Assembly (NCBI RefSeq): GCF_947654165.1
Contig: NZ_CANTKB010000018.1
Coordinates: 9,343-73,342 of the forward strand
Direction of reading: 5' to 3'
DNA length: 64,000 nucleotides
Source: an uncultured Blautia sp.
GTDB taxonomy: Bacteria > Bacillota > Clostridia > Lachnospirales > Lachnospiraceae
Shown: piece by piece, positions 16,208-24,493 of the stretch
Layout of the letters: every line of letters begins with the position of its first letter
Numbering within the stretch: the stretch's first letter is position 1
Program-made: the position numbers and the translations under genes
Notes under the pieces: model-generated
Database searches by the model: none
Told to the model about the DNA's origin: nothing
Seen by the model: only the letters and a program-made list of their open reading frames with translations

Positions 16208-16784
16208 TATGCCAATCCCTCTGCTGGTATGTACGTTGCTGCTTCTGGGTTCCCCGTTAGTCGTGGGAATTGAAAATCTTACAGAGCCGGAGGTGGCAAA
16301 AGTAACAGAATATTATCTTGTTTTTCTTGGTATTATCTTATTTCCGCCGGTGTTTCTGGCGGAACAGAACCGGGATATCCGTGAACTGGTGACGTCAAAG
16401 TATACACCGGTGGCAGCCGTCTACAGTGTACGGATTGTCCAGGCAATTCTGTCACTGATGATTTTTATCGGGATTTACCTGGGGGTCATGCGTGTCGGAA
16501 ATTGTGATTTTCCTTTCGGAAAAATATACGCCGGAACCCTTGCAGGAATGTTGTTTTTAGGTGGTATGGGTGTCCTGATCTATGGGCTTACAGACCAGAT
16601 CGTAATCGGATATATGGTGCCGTTTCTGTACTATATGCTGAATGTTTCCGCCGGATATCAGAAGATGGGGGTGTTCTATCTGTTTTCTATGTGTGTAGGA
16701 AAATACGAAGTAAAAGGATGGCTTGAGGCAGCAGGAGTGATGATGATGGCAGCAGGAATCTATTTGAGAACCAAAAGAAAATAA
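16164..16784 (+). CDS. ABC transporter membrane subunit (small)
   Basis: 206 residues with about six hydrophobic segments and almost no soluble domain, overlapping the previous gene by 44 bases. It has no strong sequence motif, but position, overlap and topology make it the second permease of the exporter. ATG 16164 is taken as start; an earlier in-frame ATG at 16131 would extend it deeper into the previous gene. Not recognised further. Confidence 0.72.
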   Translation: MERYIAVAKENWKHSMPIPLLVCTLLLLGSPLVVGIENLTEPEVAKVTEYYLVFLGIILFPPVFLAEQNRDIRELVTSKYTPVAAVYSVRIVQAILSLMIFIGIYLGVMRVGNCDFPFGKIYAGTLAGMLFLGGMGVLIYGLTDQIVIGYMVPFLYYMLNVSAGYQKMGVFYLFSMCVGKYEVKGWLEAAGVMMMAAGIYLRTKRK

Positions 16785-16792
16785 AAAATACA

Positions 16793-16821
16793 TTGCCAGA
16801 ACCTGTATCTTTGTATATACT
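16793..16821 (+). promoter_or_regulatory. Promoter of the MATE gene at 16.9 kb
   Basis: TTGCCA (16793-16798), 17-base spacer, TATACT (16816-16821). Flanked by AAAAATACA copies, see the operator entry. Confidence 0.7.
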
Positions 16822-16844
16822 GTATTTTTGAAAGAAAAATACAG
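16820..16844. promoter_or_regulatory. Perfect 10+10 inverted repeat, candidate operator
   Basis: CTGTATTTTT-GAAAG-AAAAATACAG, beginning in the last bases of the -10 box and covering the expected start site and first transcribed bases. A third AAAAATACA half site (16784-16792) sits directly upstream of the -35 box. This is a strong repressor-site layout, but no regulator gene is adjacent. Confidence 0.6.
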
Positions 16845-16854
16845 TGAGGTTATT

Positions 16855-18177
16855 ATGGAAACAAAAGAATTTATAGAAAAACCGGTGAAAAGTTTGTTTT
16901 TCCGGTATTTGATTCCCTCGATCATGGGAACCATGGTGACATCCATTTATGTTCTGGCAGACACTATTATGATCGGAAAAGGACTGGGGAGTGTGGCTAT
17001 GGCGGCATTAAATATTGCACTTCCCATTTACAATATTTTCTTTGGTCTTGGTCTGCTGTTTGGCGTAGGTGGTTCCGTACTGATGTCCATCTACCGGGGC
17101 AGAGGAGAGAAAGAAAAGGCAGATGCTTATTATACGGCTGCTTTTCTCATGAACCTGTCGGTATGGCTTATTTTGCAGATTTTTTGTGTTCTGTTTATGG
17201 AAGATATTGCCTGGATGTTAGGCGGAACAGAGGAGACCATGCCCTATATCATGGAGTATATTCCATATATTATCTGGGGTATGGGAGCTTATTTTTTCTC
17301 ATCCTTTCTTCAGACCTTTGTGCGAAATGACGGTGCTCCGAATCTGGCTATGAATGCCGTGATCGCAGGTGGTGTTACCAATATTGTTCTGGACTATGTG
17401 TTTATTTTTCCTATGGATATGGGAATGGCCGGTGCAGCGATTGCAACGGTGATTGGTTCCTGTCTTACAGTAGTGATACTGGCAGCACATTTTTTTACAA
17501 AGAAAAATCAGCTAAAATGGAATTTCAGAGCAATAAAACGAAGCTGTTTAAAAGAGATCATTCTGAACGGAACAGCCAGTTTTCTCATCGAAATTGCATC
17601 TGGAATCACGATTTTTGTATTTAATCTCCAGCTTTTACAATATGTGGGAAATACAGGTGTGACCGTGTATGGTATCATCTGCAATACAGCCATTGTTGTT
17701 ACCTGTCTCAGCAAAGGTGTCAATCAGGCAGCGCAGCCCATCTTATCCATCAACTATGGAGCAGGACTGCAGAAGAGAACAAAAGAAGTGCAAAGGCTTA
17801 CCATGGTCACATCCCTGATCGTCTGTGGTGTGATCGTGCTCATAGGTGTTGTGACACCGGATTTTTTCACTTATATTTTCCTGAATCCAGACGAGAATAT
17901 CCTGGCAATGTCGGGAGATGCTGTGCGGATATATTTTGTCGGTTTCCTGTTCATGGCAGTCAATATGGTGTATATCTGTTACTTCCAGGCCATTGTGAGA
18001 AACGGCTATGCACTGCTGTTGTGTCTGCTCCGCGGATGTATTCTGGTGCTGATATTCGTGTATATTCTGCCGCTGCTTCTCGGCGTTTACGGGATTTGGC
18101 TTGCCTTTCCTGCCGCTGAACTTTTGACCATGGTTACAGGATATTATTATATTAAAAAAACAGAAGGAAGAGGATAG
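16855..18177 (+). CDS. MATE-family multidrug/Na+ antiporter
   Basis: 440 residues with 12 predicted membrane segments in two halves. Starts with the typical cytosolic lead into helix 1 (RYLIPSIMGTMVTSIYVLADTIMIGKGLG) split by the membrane entry. MATE proteins export cationic drugs or metabolites using Na+ or H+. ATG 16855 has GTGAGG upstream; the ATG at 16828 lies within the candidate operator and is unlikely. It has its own promoter although it follows the ABC exporter closely. Its 3' end is inside a bidirectional terminator shared with hydF. Confidence 0.9.
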   Translation: METKEFIEKPVKSLFFRYLIPSIMGTMVTSIYVLADTIMIGKGLGSVAMAALNIALPIYNIFFGLGLLFGVGGSVLMSIYRGRGEKEKADAYYTAAFLMNLSVWLILQIFCVLFMEDIAWMLGGTEETMPYIMEYIPYIIWGMGAYFFSSFLQTFVRNDGAPNLAMNAVIAGGVTNIVLDYVFIFPMDMGMAGAAIATVIGSCLTVVILAAHFFTKKNQLKWNFRAIKRSCLKEIILNGTASFLIEIASGITIFVFNLQLLQYVGNTGVTVYGIICNTAIVVTCLSKGVNQAAQPILSINYGAGLQKRTKEVQRLTMVTSLIVCGVIVLIGVVTPDFFTYIFLNPDENILAMSGDAVRIYFVGFLFMAVNMVYICYFQAIVRNGYALLLCLLRGCILVLIFVYILPLLLGVYGIWLAFPAAELLTMVTGYYYIKKTEGRG

Positions 18178-18205
18178 CCCTTTGGCTTCTCTTCCTTCTG
18201 TTTTT
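18155..18205. terminator. Bidirectional terminator between MATE and hydF
   Basis: AACAGAAGGAAGAG (18159-18172) pairs perfectly over 14 bp with CTCTTCCTTCTGTT (18189-18202), with A-tract and T-tract flanks. It includes the MATE stop codon and ends at the hydF stop. Confidence 0.9.
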
Positions 18206-19415
18206 ATGCGAACAGACAGGCAATGCTTCTGTCTAAGATCCCTTTCATATGGGCGATGGCAATGCCGTAATTGGTCATGGGAATCTGCTGATCCCTTGCA
18301 CAGCTTTGCCGGAATTTCATTTCCCGGTCATTGAGCATACAGCCGCCGCAATGGATAATGACCCGGTAAGGAGACAGATCCATGGGAAATTCTGTGCCGC
18401 TTGTAAATGCAAACGTTAAGTTCTTTCCTGTATGCTTTTTCAGCATATCAGGAAGTTTTTGGGTACCGATATCTCCGCATTGGCGATGATGGGTACATCC
18501 TTCCGAGATTAAAACACAATCTCCGTCTTGTAAGAAATCCAGAGCTTTTGCACCGGAAACAGCATCCACGAGACTGCCCTTATACCGTGCAAATAAGATG
18601 GAGAAAGAGGTAAGAGGGATCTCTGTTGGAACAAGAGCAGAAACCTGGGCGAATATCTGGCTGTCTGTAATGACAAGGGCAGGTTTTGTACCTGCAGAAT
18701 CCAGTTTTTTCAAAGTGGTTTCCAGTTCAGAATCCCTGGTCAGTACCGGAATTCCGCCTTTTTCCAGAATGTCTCGGATGGTTTGCTGCTGCGGCAGGAT
18801 CAAACGGCCCTTTGGTGCAGCTTTGTCAATGGGAATGACCAGGAGAACAACGTCTGTTGGATCTATCAGGTCAGACACCAGAGGGACGCCTTCTTTTTTG
18901 TATTCCGCCTGTTTTCCCATCAATTCTTTTAATTCTCGGATATTTTTTCCTTCCACTGCACTTACATATACGATCTGTTCTGCTTTCATTTCATCCGGCA
19001 GAAGAATCCCAGAAGAGGGCATTAAGTCACATTTGTTGATGACAAGGATGCAGGGAATTTCTTTTGCCTTGATCAGACGAAAAACCTCTAAATCTTCCTC
19101 CTGGACAGAGGCAGTTCCGTCAAGCACCAATAGAGCCATATCTGTTTTGTTCAGTATCTGCCGGGCTTTCTGTATCCGCAGAGAACCCAGCTTGCCAAGA
19201 TCATCCAGACCGGGTGTGTCTATGATGACCACAGGTCCAAGGGGAAGAAGTTCCATGGACTTTAAAACCGGGTCTGTGGTAGTACCTTTTACGTCCGACA
19301 CAATGGCAAGATTTTGTCCGGTTATAGCGTTGATGAGGCTTGATTTTCCTGCATTTCTTCTGCCGAAAATACCAATATGAATGCGGTCAGAAGAGGGGAC
19401 TGCATTTAAACTCAT
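18204..19415 (-). CDS. hydF: [FeFe]-hydrogenase maturation GTPase HydF
   Basis: 403 residues. Scaffold on which the 2Fe subcluster of the H-cluster is built before transfer to the hydrogenase. GTPase domain: P-loop GRRNAGKSS (18-25), GTTTD switch, DTPG (66-69), NKCD. The C-terminal cluster-binding site is visible as CTHHRQCGD and IHCGGCMLN, matching the HydF HxH...HCxxC pattern. Last gene of the minus-strand maturation operon; RBS GGGAGG upstream of 19415, 16 bases after hydG. No hydrogenase structural gene lies in the window. Confidence 0.96.
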   Translation of the reverse strand: MSLNAVPSSDRIHIGIFGRRNAGKSSLINAITGQNLAIVSDVKGTTTDPVLKSMELLPLGPVVIIDTPGLDDLGKLGSLRIQKARQILNKTDMALLVLDGTASVQEEDLEVFRLIKAKEIPCILVINKCDLMPSSGILLPDEMKAEQIVYVSAVEGKNIRELKELMGKQAEYKKEGVPLVSDLIDPTDVVLLVIPIDKAAPKGRLILPQQQTIRDILEKGGIPVLTRDSELETTLKKLDSAGTKPALVITDSQIFAQVSALVPTEIPLTSFSILFARYKGSLVDAVSGAKALDFLQDGDCVLISEGCTHHRQCGDIGTQKLPDMLKKHTGKNLTFAFTSGTEFPMDLSPYRVIIHCGGCMLNDREMKFRQSCARDQQIPMTNYGIAIAHMKGILDRSIACLFA

Positions 19416-19431
19416 AGGTGTTCCTCCCAGT

Positions 19432-20853
19432 TTAGAATCTGAAATCTCTTCGGTTATCCTGTTCGATCAGACGGAGATTTTCTAATACTACGGCACGGGC
19501 TTTTTCATTTGGAACATTGAAAACTTCCTGTTCAATCAGCTTGTCACCCAGGGCTTTGGTAGCTGGAGATGCGTAGTCCATTAAATATTCTTTCAGGGTC
19601 ATTAACGCATTCGGATGACAGCAGTTCTGAATCTGCCCGCTCTTGCAAAGAGACATAAAACGGTCTCCGGTACGGCCGGCACGATAGCATGCAGTACAGA
19701 AACTTGGAATGTATCCCATCTCCATCAGCCAGTAGACAACCTCATCCAAAGTACGGCGGTCACTGACATCAAACTGTTCAGATTTTGCATCTTCCGGTTC
19801 CGGTTCGCAGTAACCGCCCACACTGGTGCGGGAACCGCCGCTGATCTGAGAAACACCCAGATGAAGCACACGTTCTCTGCACTGCTTGCTCTCTCTGGTG
19901 GAAATGATCATGCCGGTATAAGGAACGGCAATCCGGATACAGGCAACGATTTTTGCAAACGTATCGTCATCAATACCATTATCAAAAGCATCTGCATCAA
20001 TATCATCTGCATGGCGAAGACGAGGTACACTGATGGTATGAGGACCTACGCCAAAGGCTGCTTCCAGATGCTCTGCATGCATCAAGAGGCCGGCAAATTC
20101 ATAGCGGTATTTGTCCAGACCAAAGAGAACACCGATACCTACATCGTCAATACCGCCTTCCATGGCACGGTCCATGGCTTCTGTGTGGTAGTCATAATCG
20201 TGTTTTGGTCCGGTAGGATGAAGCTGCAGATAGCTCTCTTTATGATAAGTTTCCTGGAACAGGATATAGGTACCGATCCCGGCCTCTTTCAAGAGTCGGT
20301 AATTGTCCACAGTGGTGGCTGCGATGTTAATGTTCACTCTGCGGATAGCACCGTTTTTATGTTTGATGCTGTAAATGGTCTTAATACTTTCCAGATAGTA
20401 TTCCATAGTATTGCGAACCGGGTCTTCTCCGGCTTCCAGAGCCAGACGCTTATGTCCCATATCCTGAAGTGCAATGACTTCTCTTCGGATTTCTTCCTGA
20501 GATAGCTGTTTTCTGGTAATGTGTTTGTTTTTCATGTGATAAGGGCAGTAGGTACACCCGTTTACACAATAGTTAGAAAGATATAAAGGAGCAAACATAA
20601 CAATACGATTTCCGTAGAAATCTTTTTTGATCTGCTCAGCCAGTTTGTAGATTTCCTGGTTCTTTTCTTCATTGGTACAGGCCAGAAGAACAGAGGCTTC
20701 TCTGTGCGTCAGACCTTTTCTTTTTTTTGCTTTTTCGATGATAGAATCGATGAGAGGAAGGTTATCTTTGTTTTCATCAGCATAGGCCAATGTTTCCAGA
20801 ATCTCCTCATGATTAATGAATTCTTCTGCGTGTTTTGATGCTACGTCATACAT
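19432..20853 (-). CDS. hydG: [FeFe]-hydrogenase maturase HydG (tyrosine lyase)
   Basis: 473 residues, full length. Radical SAM enzyme that splits tyrosine to give CO and cyanide ligands as an Fe(CO)2(CN) synthon. Radical SAM cluster CVNGCTYC (CX3CX2C); the auxiliary cluster site at the C terminus begins CTACYRAGRTGDRF and ends in the cysteine 22 residues later (CX2CX22C). These are both intact, distinguishing it from ThiH. Sits between hydE (62-base gap) and hydF. Confidence 0.97.
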   Translation of the reverse strand: MYDVASKHAEEFINHEEILETLAYADENKDNLPLIDSIIEKAKKRKGLTHREASVLLACTNEEKNQEIYKLAEQIKKDFYGNRIVMFAPLYLSNYCVNGCTYCPYHMKNKHITRKQLSQEEIRREVIALQDMGHKRLALEAGEDPVRNTMEYYLESIKTIYSIKHKNGAIRRVNINIAATTVDNYRLLKEAGIGTYILFQETYHKESYLQLHPTGPKHDYDYHTEAMDRAMEGGIDDVGIGVLFGLDKYRYEFAGLLMHAEHLEAAFGVGPHTISVPRLRHADDIDADAFDNGIDDDTFAKIVACIRIAVPYTGMIISTRESKQCRERVLHLGVSQISGGSRTSVGGYCEPEPEDAKSEQFDVSDRRTLDEVVYWLMEMGYIPSFCTACYRAGRTGDRFMSLCKSGQIQNCCHPNALMTLKEYLMDYASPATKALGDKLIEQEVFNVPNEKARAVVLENLRLIEQDNRRDFRF

Positions 20854-20916
20854 AGTTTTTCTTTCCTTTCTTTAAGAATTTTTATCCTATCGTTTTCAGC
20901 CAAAAACGAATAAATA

Positions 20917-21972
20917 TCAGTCCATATTTAAGGAGTCACCACGGTGACTTACTACCTGATAGCCAATAGCATGCATCCTGTTCTCCAGATCATTTCTGCA
21001 TTCGGCTGCTTCACTTCCGGTACAGATTTTGTTGTCGTACAAGAGATAATCCTTCCGTACATTTTCAGGAGAAAGATTTGGCATTACCACATTTGCTCCA
21101 GCCAGGATACCCAGTTCACGCCCCTTTTCGTCAATGGTTCCAAGAGCAGTCGTGGCGGGAAGGAGTACCTTTGGAAGCAGCAGTCGGATCAAACCCAGCA
21201 TATATAAAGTCAATTCCAAAGTTCCGGCAGGCTGATCTTTAAACGGAGTATCGTGATGGGGAATAAACGGTCCGATCCCTACCATCTGAGGGTTTAGTTT
21301 TTCCAAAAACAACATATCGTCCGCCAGATTTTCTGCAGTCTGGAAAGGAGAACCCACCATATATCCGGTACCTACCTGGTAGCCGATCTTCTTCAGATCC
21401 CAGAGACATTGCCGGCGGTGTTCTGCCGAGAGTGCAGGGGGATGAAGGAGCTGATAATGAGCAGTATCCCAGGTTTCATGGCGGAGAAGATAGCGGTCCG
21501 CACCGGCATTGAAAAAAGCCAGATAGCTGTCATAGGAACGTTCTCCAATGGATAAGGTGATGGCACAATCCGGGTAATCTTTGCGGATTTCCCTTATCAG
21601 TCTGACCATACGTTCTTCTGTAAAGTAGCCGTCTTCGCCTCCCTGCAGTACAAAAGTTCGAAAACCAAGATCATAACCCTGACGGCAGCACTGCAGAATC
21701 TGCTCTTGGGACAGGCGATAACGATGTGCCTGGGCATTGCTTCTGCGGATACCGCAATAATAGCAGTCATTTTTGCAATAATTGGTAAATTCGATGAGCC
21801 CTCGTATATAGACATCGGTTCCGTAATACATCTGTCGGATTTTTCTGGCTTTTTCGAACAGATATTGAGCAAGCTTTGGAGTCCGTCCCCGGATCAGGCG
21901 TATCCATTCTTCCCGATCAAGACGGTTCTCTGATTCCAGCTTATCAATGAGAGCCTGTAACTGTTTCTCCAT
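20917..21972 (-). CDS. hydE: [FeFe]-hydrogenase maturase HydE
   Basis: 351 residues. Radical SAM enzyme acting on the HydG product during assembly of the 2Fe subcluster. The cluster motif CKNDCYYCGIR is preceded by IRGLIEFTNY, as in HydE; the PylB/BioB-like TIM barrel length is normal. It starts nine bases after the stop of the TM1266-type regulator gene, so they are one transcript. Minus-strand ATG at 21972. Confidence 0.96.
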   Translation of the reverse strand: MEKQLQALIDKLESENRLDREEWIRLIRGRTPKLAQYLFEKARKIRQMYYGTDVYIRGLIEFTNYCKNDCYYCGIRRSNAQAHRYRLSQEQILQCCRQGYDLGFRTFVLQGGEDGYFTEERMVRLIREIRKDYPDCAITLSIGERSYDSYLAFFNAGADRYLLRHETWDTAHYQLLHPPALSAEHRRQCLWDLKKIGYQVGTGYMVGSPFQTAENLADDMLFLEKLNPQMVGIGPFIPHHDTPFKDQPAGTLELTLYMLGLIRLLLPKVLLPATTALGTIDEKGRELGILAGANVVMPNLSPENVRKDYLLYDNKICTGSEAAECRNDLENRMHAIGYQVVSHRGDSLNMD

Positions 21973-21981
21973 ATGTGTACC

Positions 21982-22251
21982 TCATGTTTCAGATTTTTTT
22001 GTTTCATTTCGTTTAGAATAGATCGTCTTGGTACTGATGCCTGGAAGCATTCCGATTTTTCCGGACAATGCACTGATGATATTCTGCGGTGCGTCCATGG
22101 CAATACTGATAATGGAAACATTTTTTTCGTGATAGGGAATTCCCATTCGACCGATAATATAGGGACTGTATTGGGACAAGAGTTCATTTAACTCATGGAT
22201 ATGGATTTTATCTTCTACCACGATTCCGATAAGTGCAATGCGTGTTTCCAA
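21982..22251 (-). CDS. TM1266-family iron-only hydrogenase system regulator
   Basis: About 89 residues from a TTG start at 22251 (GGGAGG seven bases upstream). The sequence ETRIALIGIVVEDKIHIHELN with GRMGIPYHEKNVSIISIAMDA and GKIGMLPGISTKTIYSK matches the small ACT/NikR-C-like family (TM1266) encoded with hydEFG in many Clostridia and Thermotogae. Its function is not established; a ligand-sensing role is presumed. A longer in-frame start at ATG 22371 would place the leader terminator inside the coding region and lacks an RBS, so it is not used. Confidence 0.88.
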   Translation of the reverse strand: METRIALIGIVVEDKIHIHELNELLSQYSPYIIGRMGIPYHEKNVSIISIAMDAPQNIISALSGKIGMLPGISTKTIYSKRNETKKSET

Positions 22252-22310
22252 AAAGGTTCCTCCCTTCTTTGCTTTGTAAAACAGGAAGATCACACAGGGC
22301 TTCCGGCAAA

Positions 22311-22390
22311 AGAAAAAGCGCCTTTTCAGGCGCAGATTTTCAAAAAAGGATAGAGTCCTCCCTTTTATCATTTGGATGAAAAAAGCGCCT
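22311..22390 (-). promoter_or_regulatory. Candidate attenuator in the hyd operon leader
   Basis: Reading the minus strand: AGGCGC (22385-22390, copy 1), then GCGCCT (22328-22333), GAAA loop, AGGCGC (22318-22323, copy 2) and a T-rich tract (22311-22317). GCGCCT with copy 2 makes a 6-bp GAAA-capped terminator. Copy 1 can pair with the same GCGCCT, extended by TTTTC/GAAAA, which would block the terminator. This is the classical antiterminator/terminator arrangement, 60 bases ahead of the TTG start of the first gene. No known riboswitch class was recognised. Confidence 0.5.
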
Positions 22391-22450
22391 TTTTACGCAG
22401 GTTTTGCCCTTTGTAATCAGAACGTAATACCTATTGGTTTTTCTAAATCC

Positions 22451-22479
22451 AGTGTAACATGATATGACTTATAATACAA
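22451..22479 (-). promoter_or_regulatory. Promoter for the hyd maturation operon
   Basis: On the minus strand TTGTAT (22474-22479), 17-base spacer, TACACT (22451-22456), preceded by TGT as a partial extended -10. It lies just after the stop of the upstream ParB-like gene and gives a leader of about 190 bases. Confidence 0.55.
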
Positions 22480-22485
22480 GAAAAA

Positions 22486-23016
22486 TCAAAACTCTTCCTC
22501 ATCTTCTTCTACGGGCTGCCAGGCCTGACCGAAGTTGACATCCTTAAATAAAGCAGCCAGTCCGGTAATCTGTTTCAGGCGGAGGATCTCGTCCCGGTCC
22601 ATTCCAAGATGCTTGGAGATCCAGGCATCTGAACGCCCCAGTTCATGAAGCTCTTTTACAATATTACTCATAAGATCCACATCATGACTACCTCTTGCAC
22701 GGTTATGGCGGATGGTACTTGCCATACGCTGATCCAGAGATTTATTAATGACAGATACGGGAAGCATACCCTGTTCCCTGTCATAAATGTCCTGATGCTC
22801 CAGCATGATCCGGTAGCGGTGGAAACCGTCCACGATCATATAGAGGTCTTCCTCTTTATCATAATAACAGACAATGGGCATGGTATAGCCGTCAGATTTG
22901 ATGCTGTCGTAGAGAAGCTTCATTTCAGGCGGGGCAACGGCATTGGGATTATAAGTGTTTGGTTTGATCTTATCAATCGGTACCGGGATTACATTATAAA
23001 CAGGACTTTTAAACAT
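22486..23016 (-). CDS. ParB/sulfiredoxin-fold protein, IbrB-like
   Basis: 176 residues. The N-terminal PVPIDKIKPNTYNPN opening and the nucleotide-binding motif VDGFHRYRIM (Asp63, His66, Arg67) define the ParB/Srx fold; a short helical part with LGRSDAWISKHLGM DEILRLKQITGL resembles a ParB-type HTH. Paired with a DUF3440 PAPS-reductase-like gene as in IbrB-IbrA of E. coli and prophages. Biochemical role unknown: the pair is described as transcription activators in E. coli, yet the folds suggest nucleotide chemistry. Overlaps the upstream gene by 8 bases. Confidence 0.82.
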   Translation of the reverse strand: MFKSPVYNVIPVPIDKIKPNTYNPNAVAPPEMKLLYDSIKSDGYTMPIVCYYDKEEDLYMIVDGFHRYRIMLEHQDIYDREQGMLPVSVINKSLDQRMASTIRHNRARGSHDVDLMSNIVKELHELGRSDAWISKHLGMDRDEILRLKQITGLAALFKDVNFGQAWQPVEEDEEEF

Positions 23017-24340
23017 GATATTCCATCTCCTCTATGCTTTTATATTTTTCCCGAATCATATCAACACGGTTCTGCTGTTCTCTGGTGATGCCAAATCCCA
23101 TAAATCGACAGGTGTGATCATTTTTCAGAATGCAATAGCACATCCTCTTCCAACTGGGGATATCTTTGGTTGACTTGATATCATCTGTGTCATCCGGTAT
23201 TTTTCCAATGAAGATCACGCGGGATTTCTTATTTCTGGTATAGTTGGAAACACCGTTTCGGCGAATATAGTAGCCTTTCATCAGCAGTTCGTGAATGGCT
23301 TCTTCGTCAAGACCACCTCCGGTCTCATGCCAGAACTGAATCGAGGTATTGAATTTTTTTTCATAGTTATTTCGCAGCCTTGCAGGGAGGGTGATTAACA
23401 GAAATTGCGTAAATTCTTTCCAGGTATATCCTTTCGGAAGGGTTACATTGCGGTATCCCATGGCTTTGGTTCGGCCGTAAATACAGGCAAAATTTGCACC
23501 CTGTACCCGTCCTACCAGTTTTGTCCAGATGGCAGGATCAATCACTCGGTACATATTGAGAGAATCTTTGGAATAATCGTTAAAAGGAGAAGCAACACGC
23601 ATCTGAGAAACTTTGAGCCCTGCCTTATAGTACAGATCATACAGATGATTATAGTCGTACTGGAACAGGTAATTGGCATGCCATACATCCTGAGTTTTCC
23701 AATCATAAAGAGGGGAGGCACACCATACATCCTTAAATTGCTGTGTGATCCAGCATTCTCCTTTGTACCCTTTTTTCTTGTTCAGAAATCCACTGTAACG
23801 CTGGAGGGATTCATCTGCACGTATGCCCAGAAGACAGACTGTTTTTTTCATATCATGGGACATGCGGTACCATCTTCCGAATTGCTTGGCCAGGTCTTCC
23901 TGATGCATCCTGTAATGGTAAGTTGTTATGGGATTATTCTCCAGATTGATGACGTAATCCATGGTGGGCATTTCACGGACCCAGCTTTCTTTCTTCTTAT
24001 CATCCCAGGGATACCAGTACATTTCATAGCTGCTCAGGGCAGTTCTTGTGGCCATGGGAAGACAGACCCAGTAGGGCTCTACCTGGTGTCGGATTTTCTC
24101 AAAAGTGCGGGTGATATATTCGGTTGTCACGGTGTACTGAGCCTCAAAATCCTGATGAAAGACACCGATTTTTTTGGATGGATAGTATTTTTTCTGGAAA
24201 TCCAGAACAAGATTCAGAAGCAGGCCGCTGTCTTTTCCTCCGGAAAAAGAGACGTATATATTATCAAATTCTTCAAAAAGAAACTTCAGACGGTCCTGAA
24301 GTGCATCATATACATTTTGCTGGGAATACTTTCTTTTCAT
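23009..24340 (-). CDS. PAPS reductase-like PP-loop protein (DUF3440), IbrA-like
   Basis: 443 residues. N-terminal PP-loop YVSFSGGKDSGLLLNL (SGGKDS at 33-38) binds and adenylates a substrate in the PAPS reductase/ATP pyrophosphatase superfamily. The remaining 350 residues belong to the DUF3440 type, with CLLGIRADESLQRY, the DVWHANYLFQYDYN region and a long C-terminal part. Always found next to an IbrB/ParB-like gene, as here. Substrate unknown. It has its own promoter and diverges from the ribonucleotide reductase gene. Normal length, no frameshift. Confidence 0.85.
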   Translation of the reverse strand: MKRKYSQQNVYDALQDRLKFLFEEFDNIYVSFSGGKDSGLLLNLVLDFQKKYYPSKKIGVFHQDFEAQYTVTTEYITRTFEKIRHQVEPYWVCLPMATRTALSSYEMYWYPWDDKKKESWVREMPTMDYVINLENNPITTYHYRMHQEDLAKQFGRWYRMSHDMKKTVCLLGIRADESLQRYSGFLNKKKGYKGECWITQQFKDVWCASPLYDWKTQDVWHANYLFQYDYNHLYDLYYKAGLKVSQMRVASPFNDYSKDSLNMYRVIDPAIWTKLVGRVQGANFACIYGRTKAMGYRNVTLPKGYTWKEFTQFLLITLPARLRNNYEKKFNTSIQFWHETGGGLDEEAIHELLMKGYYIRRNGVSNYTRNKKSRVIFIGKIPDDTDDIKSTKDIPSWKRMCYCILKNDHTCRFMGFGITREQQNRVDMIREKYKSIEEMEYHV

Positions 24341-24382
24341 GCTGATACCTCAAAAATTGACAAAATTTTCCATTTACTTAAT

Positions 24383-24411
24383 AATCTAGCACAAATATGG
24401 AACAAGTTCAA
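24383..24411 (-). promoter_or_regulatory. Promoter for the IbrAB-like pair
   Basis: Minus strand TTGAAC (24406-24411), 17-base spacer, TAGATT (24383-24388) with TGC before it (extended -10). Confidence 0.6.
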
Positions 24412-24429
24412 ATAAAAAGAAATTAGTCC

Positions 24430-24458
24430 TTGAAGTAATCAATATATTGTGCTAATAT
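24430..24458 (+). promoter_or_regulatory. Promoter of the ribonucleotide reductase gene
   Basis: TTGAAG (24430-24435), 17-base spacer, TAATAT (24453-24458). The leader is about 30 bases, so there is no room for a cobalamin riboswitch. Confidence 0.55.
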
Positions 24459-24493
24459 CATAGATGTTCACTAAATGTTGAGGAGGAAGCGGA

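Noticed and set aside
18598..19380. 260-codon plus-strand open frame
   Set aside because: Antisense to hydF, which is complete and conserved; serine/arginine-rich shadow frame.
19615..20505. 296-codon plus-strand open frame
   Set aside because: Antisense to hydG, which is complete and conserved.
22252..22371. Longer N terminus of the TM1266-like protein starting at ATG 22371
   Set aside because: No RBS, residues unlike the family, and it would translate through the leader terminator; TTG 22251 has a good RBS and matches the family start.
23405..24415. 336-codon plus-strand open frame
   Set aside because: Entirely antisense to the DUF3440 gene, whose product has clear motifs; composition of the translated frame is not protein-like (rich in Cys, His, Phe, Ile without domains).
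24341..24493. Cobalamin riboswitch expected ahead of the B12-dependent reductase
   Set aside because: The gap is about 150 bases, holds two promoters, and has no B12-box-like sequence.
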